Shown: positions 1 to 12,537, numbered from the stretch's first letter. The stretch is 64,000 bases of DNA from Russula earlei (GCA_025769875.1 JAGFNK010000079.1:1-64000); one strand, 5' to 3'. The notes: generated by a model from the letters alone, not told the origin. A program made the numbers and translations.

Positions 1-1344
1 CCATCATCCACGCGATGTAGAGACCTACTGGCACCTCATGTACGTCGACCCATTTCCAATGCTCTCGTAGGTGGCACAAGCATCCCATCTGCACAGATCT
101 CCCTCCTTCGAGCAGCAACCCGCCGAAGAACGACAAGAGGAGCAGAAGTCTGGCTCCCGAGCGTCGTCGCATGATTGTCCACGTCCGTCTCCTTCCGTCC
201 TTACTATGTTATGACGAACCACACACGCAGGCCATCATTCACAGCGCGTCCGACAGCATCGAACGTCCTCCTTATTGCGCTTTCTCGGGCATAACATCGA
301 AACCCAATGTCGAACGACGACGACAAACGCAGCGGAGAATGGACACACAACTTTTGGACATGGAGCGGTCATTCCCGTAGCGGCGTGGCCTTTCTCACTC
401 TGCGCCCACCGCAGAACAAGAAAGAATGCCCCGTGCCATCTAAAAGGTCGCCAGGCGAACACTATAACGAACTCTGGGTCCATCTTTTCACACCAAGATA
501 GGACAATATCCACTTTTCGAGGCAAGGCAACCCCCTGCGGTCACACGCAGAATCGGACCTCCCACGAGTGATTCCAACTCTACCTCTGGCCGCTTCGCAC
601 TTGAACCGGATTCGAACACAACAAAATCTCCCTCAAATCTCCCCCGATACCGCTGGACCGCAGCGCGCGTGGGCAGGCGCCACGTCTTCCACCCCTGACT
701 GCAAAACAACCGTCGAAACCGCCCGCGCTTAACGTATATCTTACACAGTCGCCCCGTGATGTTGTGCTACTCACCGTACTCTAACCCGAACGTAAGACGT
801 CTTCGCTGCATCAAGCAGTGAAAACAGTCCTATCTCCCCTTAAGTGAGGCTGGATTCTGAAAATGACGTGTTGTCTCTCGTGTCGATTTCCTAGTTTGAG
901 AGGGGAAGTCATCATCGCATCGTTTCTCGACAATTGAACGTTACAAAGACCAAAGGGATATTTCAGAGATATCACGCACGAAATGTGGTCGTCAATATCA
1001 ACGATGATGAAAATACAGCAAAAGTACCCAGTTCAGCCCAACATAAATGCTTGTACCCATAGTAAACAATTGCTCCCTTGAAAAAGAATAGTGTACAGTG
1101 ATGGAAACGACATAATGAATACACCGAGAACAAGGAAGAAAGATCATATCAGTCAACCAAGATTAGCCAGCCATGAATGGTATGAACTTCGTAACGAGAG
1201 CGGGCCCATCGTATTATGAAAAGAATATCTGAATAGGGGAAAGATAGAGTGAGATCGCGGGTCGTAACAAGCACAACAAGTGGAAAGGGGGTAAGAAATC
1301 ATGATAACGTGTAAGCTTCATTGTCCACATTTTCCGTGCAGCGG
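1..1344. other. Left-edge interval with no supported gene
   Basis: I find no recognisable protein on either strand. One minus-strand frame starting with ATG at 172 stays open to the window edge for 57 codons and begins with basic residues followed by a Leu-rich stretch (MRRRSGARLLLLLSFF), so it could be a signal-peptide exon of a gene lying to the left. This rests on composition only. From about 840 to 1340 the sequence is AT-richer and looks like intergenic or 3' untranslated DNA of the minus-strand arrestin gene. Confidence 0.3.
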
Positions 1345-3003
1345 TCAGTGGCCAGACGAATAGGATGTGAATGTTGATGGATGTTCAGCGGCGATGCCCA
1401 GGGATTCGGTGGGGCAAGGTACGTCGTTATAAAGTCCTGCACCGCGAGAAAGAGATCCGTTCAGCGCCGCGTCTTTGCGCATGACACCAGCCGGGCAAAA
1501 AAGTCGACATACCCGAACTTGCAGCTGGCTTATACCGAACTGGCCCGCGGTGATGTCGGAATTCGCACGCACCTCTCCCTCGTAGTCAAGGGTGCTAAGC
1601 CCACTGTCCAACGATCGAGAGCGTAACATGGACGGCGATGCGCCGGGAGGGAGGGAACGCAGGTTTCCCTCGCCGATCGAGAATTTGCGTATCGACAGTT
1701 GGCCGTTGAGGACGATGATGATCTGGCGCAGCAGATGCACGCGCACCGTCGGAGGGGCGGAGGTCTCGGCGGCCATACTCTTCGAACGCTTGAGGTTCGT
1801 GTGGGCGGGGATGGTGGAATACAGGAACGACTGAAGCGACTTGGACGGCGCGATGAGCTGCAAGAAGAACGGTATCTTGTCAGCCAGGGCAAACGTTTGG
1901 ACGACGGGAATAAACAGCTGTTGATATAAAAAAAAGATCACGTCCAACGGTCAGGCACAATCCGGTGACTCAGGGGGGAGAGGGGGGGGGGGCATTTGCA
2001 CGCTTACGTGACAATCGATAGGCTCGAGGTCCGAGTTGGCCTTCGAGTCCATCGTGCTCGTTATTTGGAACCACTCTTCGGGTAGGGTCTTTACGGTGGA
2101 GAGGAATGGAAACGGTGATGAAAGGATGGGTTGCGGGGGTCGCGTTCGAGGATGATAAGCGAACGGGACTATCAACCTATATGGTTTGAGCGGGCGAGCG
2201 TCAGGTCTCCAGGGAATTGAATGAAAAAGCGGGGGGGGGGGAGCATGGGAGGGACGCCATACACACTTTTTATGGAGCTTCCAAAGTGATAACTTGTGCC
2301 CCTTGCGCTCGACGACGACCCGTAGGAGATAGTTGCACTGCGCGCGGATGTCCGCCGCGTCGGAATACGGGACGTCGAACGAGGGCGGGAGGTACGAGCG
2401 TCTCCCTCCGTTATCCGTGAACGTGTCCGGCAGCACGATCTCGAACGGGAACATGCTGGGGCAGCTTTCCGCCGAGGAATCATCGGCGTCGTCGTCTGCG
2501 CTCCGCCTCGACCTCCTCGTCGACCAGAGGTCGTGCCCGACGCCGAAGAACATCGAGTCCGCGCTGGACCCTTCCGGACTGGCCAGGTGCAATTGGCCTT
2601 CCACCTGAAAAAAAGAAAGGACGGGTGAGACAGACGCACACGACGTGGAAATAAATATATATATAGAGACATATACGGAGATAGGGGGAACGCGAACCTT
2701 GATGTAGACAGACTGGATGCCCTGCGTGCAGCTGAGGCCCACGTCGCCGCATATCATGCCATGGCGACCATAGGAAGGCAGCTCGGTGTCCTCCTCTTGT
2801 CCACGCAGGGCGATGCTGATGAGGTTATTGCTCCTCACAAAGACGCCCGAGGGGGTCCTCCTGCGCGAGCGAGCGGTGGCGGCGAGCGTGCGCTCGGACG
2901 GGCCCGGTGCGACCGAGTAAGACGGGACGTCCGCGGACGGGGAGTAGGTCGGAGGTGGCTGGAGCATTGGCTGCTGAGGGGGCGGCGGGAGTGGCAGTAG
3001 CAT
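1345..3003 (-). CDS. Arrestin-like domain protein
   Basis: The product is a probable arrestin-fold adaptor; fungal relatives recruit ubiquitin ligase to membrane cargo, but cargo and partner cannot be told here. Four exons are supported: 3003-2698, 2604-2265, 2168-2008 and 1917-1345, with clean GT..AG introns (2697-2605, 2264-2169, 2007-1918), giving 459 residues. The arrestin N half is seen in the stretches FVRSNNLISIALRGQ and PSYGRHGMICGDVGL, and the continuation in LLRVVVERKGHKLSLWKLH, PFAYHPRTRPPQPIL and LFIPVVQTFALADKIPFFLQ. The N-terminus is proline-rich with PPPTYS. An acidic RRSADDDADDSSAES loop interrupts the fold. The start is uncertain: ATG 3003 is the first in frame, while an ATG at 3124 opens a plausible Pro/Ser-rich leader in another frame that I could not join with a consensus intron. 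Confidence 0.75.
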
Positions 3004-3461
3004 CGGAGGGGATGGGCGGGGGTGGCATTGTCGTGGTAGGCATGGACCCGATGATCCGGGATTGACGAGGTGATGGGGAGAGAGAGGTAGGTGTGGCAGG
3101 TTCAAGTGACAGGGGCATGGGCATTATAGGATTGAGTGGCCCGTGTTAATCCGCATTGCAATGCGGCAGTGCCTCAGTTGCACCCTCTTCCTCTTCTCTT
3201 CCTCGCTTCCTCGTCTGTCCGCTTCCGATCTAGCAAGGCGTCCCTGGATCACCTTCAAGTTACAACAAAAAATTGAGATACAAGGTACTCGACTCCTGAA
3301 TGGTACAGCGCGCTGTAAAGAACAAGCAACAAAAATAAACACGACCCGGACACGTAACGCGCGCCACACCCCTCGTCAACCGAGCAACGAAGGACGGAGG
3401 AAGACAGGCTTTCGATCGCCACCGTAACCCCGAACCACCAGCTTCGAGCGCTTTTTATGAT

Positions 3462-4496
3462 TTATTCCTGCCTAGAATCCCCTTCGGTGGTGCGTCTCAT
3501 AACAGGGCGAGCATCTTCCAACGCCGCAAGGGCCTCCTCGATCCGGCGCGCGCGATCCGCATCCCGGCGCTCCTCCCACTCCTCGTCACGGCTAACAAAG
3601 CTGATCGGCCGATCGCTCCGCTCGGTCGTGCTGCTCAGACGGCGATCTTGTTCATGTTCGCGGGCCTGCACGCGCAGGCTGTTGCGAAGGTAACCGGCCA
3701 GAACGAGCGTGCTTCCTCGTGTTTTGCCGTATGATGGTGGGGGAGGCTGCGCGATCACCGCATCCTCGACGTCTCCTGTACCGACGCCGCTCGCTGCAAG
3801 CGCAGCCGCGTAACTTGGTAGGGATGGCCTGCTCCACGGGGAAATCGACATGGAAGCACTTGGGACATGACCACGTTGTAGTGAGATCGGAAGCATCTCG
3901 CCCGGATGCTTGTACATGTAGCGCTCGGCGCGGGCACGAAAGAAACGGCGCTCGAGAAAGACAATCTGGGCGAGCACCACGACGGCAAAGGCGACGTGCA
4001 CAAAGATGTTTGAAGACCCCGAATCCATAGATGTTAAATTTGGGTCTTCCCCCGAGGGAGGAGGGGGCGGCTTGAACTTGCCACCGGATATGGCCAGTGC
4101 CGTGAACACCCATCCTACCAAAGTCCCAGCGAAAAATAATAGCTGGGCGCACAATAGGGCGATGGTCTTGAAATGGATGCCCATCACCTTTGGCAGTTTT
4201 CTTGGCCGTAAGAATAGGCGCTTGCCAATGATGCTCGAAGAAGCGCCGTCCGCGGGAATTTCCGAATTGTCTGGACGCGAGGGAAGCCCGTCGGCCGAGT
4301 CTTGTGATGGGGTAGGATGGAGACGGTCTGCAGGATGATGCGCGGGCAGGGTATCTTGTGCGACCACCCCGGTCGCCGTCTGGAGTTCGGACCCTTCAAC
4401 GTAGCCTATCTCTCCACGTTTTAATGGTAGAGGGCCCGCCTGCGGCCTCGATTTCTGTATCAGGGTTGTGGAGGAGGTGGATGCCATCGAGGCCAT
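3462..4496 (-). CDS. Two-TM membrane protein of unknown function
   Basis: Single-exon gene of 344 residues with ATG at 4496. Two hydrophobic segments are visible, roughly residues 103-127 (IALLCAQLLFFAGTLVGWVF) and 162-180 (IFVHVAFAVVVLAQIVFL), separated by a short loop with a proline run (KPPPPPSGED). The N-terminal 100 residues are polar and low in complexity; the C-terminal half is cytosolic-looking, with PPPPSYG and a charged helix rich in Arg and Glu (EEWEERRDADRARRIEEAL). I do not recognise the family. The hairpin-like two-TM layout with a long basic/acidic tail is seen in basidiomycete proteins of unknown function. It follows dynactin p62 head-to-tail on the same strand. Confidence 0.7.
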   Translation of the reverse strand: MASMASTSSTTLIQKSRPQAGPLPLKRGEIGYVEGSELQTATGVVAQDTLPAHHPADRLHPTPSQDSADGLPSRPDNSEIPADGASSSIIGKRLFLRPRKLPKVMGIHFKTIALLCAQLLFFAGTLVGWVFTALAISGGKFKPPPPPSGEDPNLTSMDSGSSNIFVHVAFAVVVLAQIVFLERRFFRARAERYMYKHPGEMLPISLQRGHVPSASMSISPWSRPSLPSYAAALAASGVGTGDVEDAVIAQPPPPSYGKTRGSTLVLAGYLRNSLRVQAREHEQDRRLSSTTERSDRPISFVSRDEEWEERRDADRARRIEEALAALEDARPVMRRTTEGDSRQE

Positions 4497-4740
4497 TATT
4501 GGCTACGCGGGGATGCCGGGAACCGAGAGGGTGTGGTGTAAAAGGGGAAAAGGGAAAGGAAAGAAAGGGCTTGAAACTGAGTAGTAACCTGCACCTGGCA
4601 AGAATTATGGGAAGGACGCCGGCATCGACTGAGGGGAATGAGGGAAGGAATAAAGAGGCAAATAAAGGGCTGGTCGGTTGGAGACAACAAAAATGATCGA
4701 CTGCGTGGCGGCTGTGTCGTGTCACAAGGCACGCGAGCTC

Positions 4741-4751
4741 GGGTTAGGGTT
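4741..4751 (+). promoter_or_regulatory. Telomere-like GGGTTAGGGTT motif
   Basis: An interstitial GGGTTAGGGTT lies 245 bp upstream of the ATG of the two-TM gene and just past the dynactin stop codon. Such teloboxes can bind Tbf1/Reb1-type factors in fungal promoters. Only one and a half repeat units are present, so chance is possible. Confidence 0.25.
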
Positions 4752-4757
4752 CCGTTT

Positions 4758-6642
4758 CTATTCAGCACCAGTTCGAGGCCGAGGAACGACCAAGCCAAGA
4801 TCGACAACGGTATAAAATGTAAACGTCTTCATCTCTGGAGCCTTTTCCTTGCGTGATGGTGTCGCCCTCACATCGTCCTCGGCCAGTGGGTCATCAGATC
4901 TGTAAGTGTATGAGACCAGCATGTTGAACTGATCACAGCCACAAGGTGTCAGAATCCATTGCAACCAACCCATCAGTCAATCCTCGCGCTTACCTTGACT
5001 GGCCCCTTGGCGTCTCTACCCACAACAACTTCCCCGCCAACGACGGTGACGTTGGCGCGCCTCTCCAACACACCCACCGTCTTCCCCTTCCCGCCCGGTC
5101 CACCGTGCTCACGATCCAGCCCGCCAATCTCGTCCTCCTCGCCCCCGAACATGTCCTCGTCGTCCTCGTACTCCCACGCCTCCGCAAAAGCCGCGACCGG
5201 GAAAGCCGACTGTGGCAACGAGACCGCAAACGGCGGCCGCCGTGCCGGCGCCTTCTCTGGGCTAGCAGATGGCACAGAGGATGACGGGGGAGGTATCTGC
5301 CGCTGCACAGCCAGTCGTACCTGGATCGGGTCGTATAGCGGATTCGTCAACGCGAGGTGAAACGGGTATGTGCCACCCGCATATAGGCCACTCGCTCCGC
5401 TCTTGTCCTCGACGGTTGCTTGCCTACCGCCCGCTCCGCGTTGCCGGGCCGAGTCCTGACTGGAAGGAAAGGCGACCGTCATGGCTGGTAGGTAATTGGC
5501 GGCGACGAGCTTGATCTTGAAACGAACCGACTGCGCTTTCTGTTCTGGCTTGATGAGGATATGGCGACACGTCGGACAGCGCTTCGTCTTTTTGGAATGC
5601 AGAGGTATTCGCAGAGGCTTCATCTCGCTGCACTCTGCGATGAATCCGCATATCCGCATCATAAATAAAACCCGAAACGCACCTGGCACGTAGCGTCGTC
5701 GACCAGCTGTTCGCCCATCGCTGGCCGAGCGCCGCGACCTGCGACACTGCCTCTAGCCGGCGCATGAAATCCACGTTCGCGGCGTCCTTCGTGCCCCCAA
5801 CCTCTACTCGACTGCGGTACTCGGATATCTCATCCCGCGCGCCCTTGTCGCGCCGCCCACGTGGAGCAGGAGTATACTTCCCGACACCCGGAATATCGCG
5901 CGCCAAAGCAGACGACGCTGCGGCTGTGATGGGATTTACTGGCGTGGCATGCGAGTGGTTTGCATGTGAGAGGCCGGAGGAGGAAGAAGACGATGCACGT
6001 AGGAAGGGCTCAAAGTGTTCTTTAAGCCGCTCAAATTCGAGCGATTCGGGCGCTGAGTCTTCAAACTTTTGTAATTGTGCTACGGAATGAGCACTTGAAC
6101 AAGGGGGAAAGGAAAAGAGGGGGGGAAAATAACCCCTTTGACTCACCGGCCAGTCCGGTTGGCTTTTCGAACGTCATGTCGACCTCGGCCGAATCCCATC
6201 TGCAGTAATTGCAATAGAGGAAAAAGGGCGGCTCGCCGACCGGGCTCAGATTGGCGACGGAAGCCCGCCCGTCGTCCGCGTCCGGCGGGTCCGAGGGCAC
6301 GACGGAAAGTGTGTTTCGACAGTTGGGGCACATGAAGCAGTTTCGCGCGCACCTGTGTGTCGTTTTGCTGTGAGAGATCAATCCGGGCATGGTCTAGCGT
6401 GGCACGGACCTGTTTTTCTCCGCGCGCACGCTCGCGCTGGGCACTTCGAACAGGCAGTTGGGGCAATGGTAGCCGCTGACTTCGACGGAGACGCAGCGAT
6501 TGCAGCGGACGGCATCGCATTCTTCGCAGAAAAAGAGCTCGTGGAGGGGATGGAAGCGGTACGAGGAGGAGGGCGTGTTCGGAGGCGGGGGTGCTGGATC
6601 GGTGGAGAGACAAGGACAGTGGTACAATACGCTCGGTGTCAT
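4758..6642 (-). CDS. DCTN4: Dynactin subunit p62 (dynactin 4)
   Basis: This is the p62 subunit of the dynactin pointed-end complex, which helps dynein and dynactin engage cargo along microtubules (RO-2 in Neurospora). Five exons join in frame to 546 residues: 6642-6410, 6352-6147, 6079-5683, 5627-4994 and 4928-4758. The family signature is an N-terminal cysteine-rich zinc region: FFCEECDAVRCNRCVSVEV, YHCPNCLFEVP, NCFMCPNCRNTLSV and YCNYCRWDS. A basic PLRIPLHSKKTKRCPTCRHIL follows, another CxxC pair, then the beta-rich C-terminal half ending in FYTVVDLGLVVP. A Ser-rich linker with helix (LEFERLKEHFEPFLR) sits between. The start at 6642 gives MTPSVLYHCPC, directly at the first cysteine pair; the longer upstream frame lacks support. 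EBP2 lies immediately upstream on the same strand. Confidence 0.93.
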
Positions 6643-6777
6643 GGTACCGCTGTGGGTGTAAGGGAGTGGGCGTGCGTTCTGGGGGTTTATAACCGTGTGA
6701 GGCTGGGCGAGATGAGATGCACGAGTGATGCACTGCACGAGCGAGCGGCAGGAGATGTCGATTGTGGTCACATGATA

Positions 6778-8154
6778 CTAAGATCTGCTTCTCGCAGCTA
6801 CACGACGCGATTTGCCTGGCCTCACATTATCTCCACCACGACCCCTGCCCCGCCCGCCCGCACTCCAACCTCTTCGCGTCAACGCGTCGAAATCATCCGT
6901 CGACGACCGCGTGTTTTGCTTATCCCTCTTGCCACGGCCCCCGAACCCAAACTTCTTATCGCGCGCATGCCGCGGCAAACCGCCGCTGGCCTTGCCTCCG
7001 CGCGCGCGCTTCGCCGGCCGGTCCGCAATGGCGTCCTCAACCGCGACATCGAACGCGTCGTCGTCATCCGCTTGCGCGTTGTGCAGCGCGCCTTGGTGTT
7101 CTTTTGCCCACGATTGCCTGTCGGTAGGGTGACAGTGATGATACGGAAAGAGACGCACTGCGTTTAAGCCCTTTGAGCCGCTCCTCCATGTCTTTTTTGC
7201 TGCGCTCGCGCTCCTTGAGCTTCTCGAGCTGCACTTGTTTTCCAACCTTCTTGCCTTCGCGCTCGCGCCGCCGGGCCTCGCTCCTCGCAATGCCTGCGCT
7301 CTCGTCAACCAGACGCTGTCGGATGCGCTCCATGTGCGCGTCTGTCTTGACCATTTCTGCAAAAAAGTCGTCCGGTCGCGTAAAGGGGAGGCGGTGATCT
7401 GTGGCGAGGGCGCGCGCGGCCTTTGCTCCGTGTAAAGCTTGTTTGTAACTATGGAAGAAATGTCAGCTGAGGAATCAAACACCGTGGTGAGAAGGAAATG
7501 AACGCTCACAATGCGAGCTCGCGATTCAAGTCGTCGTTCACGTCGACGTCGATCGTCTCGGGGAACGAGATCATCAACGTTTCTGTCCATGGAAGTGATG
7601 GGTCCAGTTTGATGGTATCCCGTATGCGCTCGAGCGCGATCTATTCATGAATGAATTAAATTTAAAAAACGAGCTCGCGATTGGGGAGCAGAATGGAGAC
7701 ATACTTTGTTGTCTACTTGAACTTTTCTCTGTGGGATCGCGTCTTGATCAACAGAGTCGACGTCCTCGTCGTCCAACGCAATTTCGTCACCTGCCTCACT
7801 CGCTTCTTCCTCCTCGACTTGCTCCTCATCTTCCGACGCACTATCCCCGTCCGCGTTTTCTTCCACGCCATCCTCCTCTTCCTCATCCTCACCGCTTCCC
7901 TCCTCATCGACTGCGTCGCCAGTTAACATGTGCAATTGCGCTAGATCGAATTCGTCGAGGCCATCGTCGCCCAAGGCTCTCATGAGCCTGTCCAAACCCG
8001 CGCCGTCTTCGCCGTCGGTCGTATCGGTCTGACTCGCGTCGAACTGATCCCCATCATCATCTTCCTCCCCAGCTGGGGGTGCAGGTTTGGCGACTTGGGC
8101 CAATTTTGCTTTTCGTTTGATTCCCGCTCCCGCGGCTTTTGGGGCGGACATCAT
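6778..8154 (-). CDS. EBP2: rRNA-processing protein EBP2
   Basis: Nucleolar protein of the EBP2 family, needed in yeast for 27S pre-rRNA processing and 60S subunit assembly. The ATG at 8154 opens a Lys/Ala-rich start, then a very acidic region (GSGEDEEEEDGVEEN), followed by the conserved core: IALERIRDTIKLDPSLPWTE, the NDDLNRELAFYKQAL helix, LPFTRPDDFFAEMVKTDAHM, and the basic helix KKVGKQVQLEKLKERERSKK. The C-terminus is an Arg/Gly/Lys tail (KKFGFGGRGKRDK, GGRGRGRGG). Introns are clear at 7704-7641 and 7509-7449. A third near 7170-7115 is needed to join KGLKR to EHQGALHNAQADDDD, but its exact borders are ambiguous. Shares a 246-bp divergent intergenic region with the secreted-protein gene at 8401. 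Confidence 0.92.
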
Positions 8155-8400
8155 TTGATTTTGATGATGACGAGAACGAAAATGGCGGACTCGGGGCGAG
8201 AAGGGAGGAAGGGGAGATACGAGATGTGGAGACCTGACTGATGCCCGAGCGCTGTGGCACACGCGCTCGGCTGGCTCGGAACGGAAACCGGTTCAAGAAA
8301 CAGGTGGGCGACTGGCGTGCGGTCGCTCGCTCGCTTTCATTCTTCGTCTCCCATCTCACCCACATCCACCGAACCTTACGCCCGCGCGACCCCCAGCCAG

Positions 8401-9517
8401 ATGCTTATCATTCTCGCCGTAGTCGGCTCCCTCCTCGCCGCCCGCTCCGCCCTCGCCCTGACGCTGCGCAGTCGCGACCCCGTTCAGGTGACCCTGTCAG
8501 GAAACGACAGCCCCGCCGCACCGCTCTACGCCTTTGAAGACGTGGACATCTCCGAGGGATGGGCAGACCCACGCATCAACGGCGGCCGCCTCATTGACGT
8601 TAGTGGCTCGCTCCCGTGGCAACGCACCCCAAACGTGATTGCTGAATGATGCTTCTCCTATCCTCCGCAGTTCACGCTACCGCTCCTCGGCGAACCGCTC
8701 AACGTGATCATCTCGGGGCTGTCCGACCCCCTCGTGCTCACCGAAGAGGGATTCCGCGAGTACACAAAGTGACGCGCCCCCCCTTTCCCTCCCTCGCCTC
8801 TCATCCGTCCTCATCATTTTTTTTTTTTCATCGTTCGTTGGTGTCGGCAGGTCCATCGGATACTCGAACGAGTGCATGGGGTTACACTTAGGCAACATAC
8901 ACGACGCGGATCTGGGCGACGGAAACGGCCGGACGCCCGAGCAGTACCTCGCCAGACAGTCCTACTTCCCCGTCTGGGGGACCTGCTGGGAGAGCTTCGC
9001 CGGCGGGCACCACTTTCGCGCTTGGCGACAAAACGGCACCCACGCCGCCAGCGGCGCGTGGTTCGTCGGGTACGCGTTATAACCACCCAAAGACTCTCCC
9101 ACACCGACCCGACTGACCCGCCTTCCGACAAAACCTTCTTACACTATGTCCATACCATAATTTTGTGCCCTCTCCCCCGCGCGCGTTCGTTCGTTCGGAC
9201 GCAGTGCATCGAAGGAGGAGCATTCCCGAAAGCGGCACAAGATCGTCAAGGACGGATACAACCTCGGCCGCGATTGGTTCGTGCAGCGCGCTCTGGCCGG
9301 CAGCCATTGGGAGGGACGTCAGGTCTGGTGGCGCGCCGAGGTCGAGTGGCGCACGGGGCTCCTCGAACCCGGAAGCAAGGGTGCGTCCGCCTTTTACCCC
9401 TCCTTCCTTTCCTTCCGATTTCAATCTGACCTCTGCCCCCCACTCCCACCCCCAGGCGTTAACCATGGCATTCCGCAAGACGGGCGTGTGGCCATCCTCA
9501 CCGTCTTCCGTGTCTAG
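8401..9517 (+). CDS. Secreted protein, basidiomycete family of unknown function
   Basis: Five exons (8401-8598, 8671-8768, 8851-9069, 9205-9380, 9456-9517) join to a 250-residue protein. The first 20 residues form a textbook signal peptide (MLIILAVVGSLLAARSALAL). The mature part is compact with aromatic-rich stretches, for example YFPVWGTCWESFAGGHHFRA and KIVKDGYNLGRDWFVQRAL, and two cysteines close to each other in sequence context (NECMG, GTCWE) that could form a disulfide. Similar small secreted proteins occur widely in Agaricomycetes without assigned function. No catalytic motif is visible. It is transcribed away from EBP2 and convergent with GDA1. Confidence 0.85.
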
Positions 9518-10139
9518 AACTTCCCTCGATTGCAAGTTGACTCGTCACGAGCGCACGACTTTCTTTTTTGGTCTCCAATTCACGATCCCCTCGATGAGAA
9601 TTTGTATGTTACGCATATCGCCCACCCGGGACCTCGATCGCTGTCCAGCTCAAACGGCGGAGTGTTTGTATGTATATGCGGGCTCGAAGGCAACGTCTTT
9701 TTTTTGCACATAGATTTAGAGTATTGACCATATCCCGCATCCGTGTACCTAAATGTAGCATGGCAGGTCCACGCCTTGATATTTACATCCTTCGCTTTTC
9801 ACAATCGACACCGCGTCTTATCGTGCTCACCATCGTGCGTTCACTGGAGATTCTCGACATGGGCCGTAAGATGGTCATGGTCCTGGCACCTTGGTCCCCC
9901 AATCGATTTGGGGAATCACGCGTCCTTCGTTGTCCGTCGTAACCAACTAGAGACTATGACACCAGCACCGCCTGTTATTATTGATCCAAGGAACTTACAG
10001 TGAAGTGGCTCTCCTCCAGCTGGCTCAAACAAACTGTGTATAAATTACGGATCTATAAGTCTAGATGGTATCTCGTCTTAAACCTTTCCAAAAGGACACA
10101 TCTAGCTGTACATATATGCGTGCCGTGGATGTATGGATT
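9518..10139. other. Convergent 3' intergenic region
   Basis: About 620 bp between the stop codons of the secreted-protein gene and GDA1. AT-richer than the genes; only short, non-conserved frames. I see nothing else in it. Confidence 0.6.
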
Positions 10140-11995
10140 CTACGCGGTGCACGTCAGCTCTCCACCCACCATGGCGATGGCTGCGCCCAAAGCCCAGCCC
10201 AACTCGGTCCCATCGACCTGCTTCCCGATCTCGACCTCTCGCCCGTCCTCGATCTCGTATCCCGAGCGGAGGAGGGCGTACATGTACGTCAGATCGAGGC
10301 AGTACTCCGGCCGGTCCGCGAGCTCCTGCATCGCGTGCGGGTTGCCCGCCCAACGCTGTTCCCACGAGGGCAGCCCGAGGCAGACGTCCTTTGCGAGCTC
10401 CGCGAGAGAGGAGACCGTGAGGGGTTTGGGCGGTGGAGGTCCTGGTAGTGATGATGGAGTGGTGTCGCTGGATGGCGGGAGTAGGGGGCTGATGCGGTCG
10501 TAAAAGTAGGAAAGCAAGAGGACCTTGCCGTTCCGGAAAGTTTCCATAAGCGATGGTTGATACACGCCGTCAAAGGAGCATGGCTTGACTTGACAAACGC
10601 TAAAGAATAACGAAACGATTTCAAAAAGTCAGTGCCGTCGCTATTAACAGAGGGCCCCAAGTGAGAGAGGAAGGTACCCACGCGTCCTTTGCCAGAGTGA
10701 GTTGCACGATATCGTTGCAAGCTTCGAAGCCACTGAAATCCCCACCAAACATGGTCACGTTCTTGGTCGCAGGATCAGACCCCGCCACCTCGACTTCTAC
10801 CACCCTGCGCGTCCCGCGGGCAAGGCAAGGGTTCGCGATTTCCGCGCCAGTGCTGGTGGAATTCCGGAGAGACGCGACAAAGTCGACCAGACGGTGCACG
10901 CTCTTCCTCGCCCGCATGAGCCCGTAGCCCAGATACGAATGCTGATACAACACGTGCTCCTTCCCGCCAAAGCTGAGCTCGTACCTATGCTCGCCCTCGC
11001 GCAACTTGGCCTCGTGCTCGTGCTGGCGAAACACGGGCTCGAACACGATCTGCGTCGACGCGCCGCCCAGGTCAAGCACGGCGTACGGCACCGCCATCCG
11101 CGGCGAGTCGGCGCGGATGGTGTCCATGAGGTAGTTAGCCGTCACCCACGCGAACACTCCCTCATCCCGCCCGTCCATGATCGCGACCGGGTCGCGCGAC
11201 TCCAAAGGGAACGGGTAAGCCGTGCTCAGGCGGCGCCTCACGGCGTCGAGTATATCCGCGGACTGCGAGGCGCCCAGAAGGCGCAGCCCCGCGGTCGCCT
11301 TGACTGCCACGGGCGTGCACCGCCGTAGGGCTTCGGGGACCGTGCGCATAGCGACGTCAAGCAGCGAATCGAGGCTCTGCGCTGCATCGTCTGGACGTCC
11401 CGCGTAGGCCGACAGGCCTGGCTGCTTCTGCACAAACGTCTCGTATTCGTACACCGGCGACGGCCCGCAGTGATGGAACTTGTAGACGTGGATGCGCGAG
11501 CCCGTCGAGCCGGCGTCGATCATGAGTGCGTATTGCACGAGAGGCATGGACGGGCTGTGAGGAGCGGCGCAGAAGACGGTTTTACTTGGGTCTGGATCCG
11601 ACTCGTGTGAGGATGGCCGGGGATGTTGGGGGCTATTGGGCACAGGTGGTGTGGGAGATTCATCCGTGGGACGCGGAGAAGCATGGCCGTGGCCGATGTC
11701 GATACTCACAGGTGCATCCCATACTACAAAGCGTAAAGATATCAGTCCATTTGCAGTATGATACTAACGATTGAAGGCGACGATGTTGGCACGGATGAAA
11801 GGGTTGGGGAAGGAACTCACTTGGCCCTTTGATATTCCATACCCTTTCCGGCGAAGGTCTCAAAAGCAAAACAACCACGACCGAGACGGCGAGACAGAGA
11901 ATGATCCTTCTCCAGGCAATATTGCGCATGCCTAGGCGACTTGGCCCCAGGCCACCCTCAAGTCTCTCATAATTACTACTTTGCGGGGAGATCAT
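10140..11995 (-). CDS. GDA1: Golgi guanosine-diphosphatase
   Basis: GDA1/CD39 family nucleoside diphosphatase. In the Golgi lumen it hydrolyses GDP (and UDP) left after glycosylation to GMP, which drives antiport of GDP-mannose. Exons 11995-11821, 11723-10682 and 10599-10140 join in frame to 558 residues. The protein is type II: a basic N-terminus, then one signal anchor near residues 27-42 (IILCLAVSVVVVLLLR), then a Ser/Pro-rich stem. All five apyrase-conserved regions are present: DAGSTGSRIHVYKF, KATAGLRLLG, DGRDEGVFAWVTANYLM, LDLGGASTQIVF and GTELGWALGAAI. The stem ends in KTVFCAAPH, matching the yeast junction before the catalytic domain, and CSFDGVYQPSL is the typical disulfide region. 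Convergent with the secreted-protein gene and head-to-tail with the bZIP gene. Confidence 0.95.
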
Positions 11996-12537
11996 CCAAC
12001 TTCCTGGATGGCCACCGGCCCCAAACGTGGAATTGGAAGAGCGGTTAGAACGAGATTGATGGCTGACGGGGAAAGAGTGTGGGCGGCGACGCACGAAAAC
12101 GCTGTGACCGCCCAGTGGCATGGACCGAGATGAGACACGCACGCAACAGGCAGCAGACACGTCATCGTTCCAGTCACGCTCAACAGTTATCACAACTACG
12201 CCAATCTCTGATATATTGACGTTGATCAACATGCACCTAGTAGAAATGGGGTCTGTACGGTATATCAAAACATATCAAAGTGCGTAATAAACGACTCTCG
12301 GTGCAAAAAACACACTACATCAACCACGACAAGTGTTTTTGCAAAACTAAGGGGGAAGGGGATACGACGGTACTCCTAATCAGTGGGGTGGTTCTCTTGA
12401 CGAGGGGGAAGGGGAAAGGGAAAGACATATTGTTAGAAATACAAAGAGTACCGAAGGGCCACAAGGGCGATTGGCCATATATCATGGATCAGTTCAAACA
12501 AAGGGGAGAAAGATAACGAGAATGGTGGTTGGCGGGA
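11996..12537. other. Promoter side of GDA1 and 3' side of bZIP gene
   Basis: About 540 bp between the GDA1 start and the bZIP stop on the same strand. It holds purine-rich runs around 12345-12425 (repeats of GGGGAAGGGG) but no convincing ORF. Confidence 0.5.
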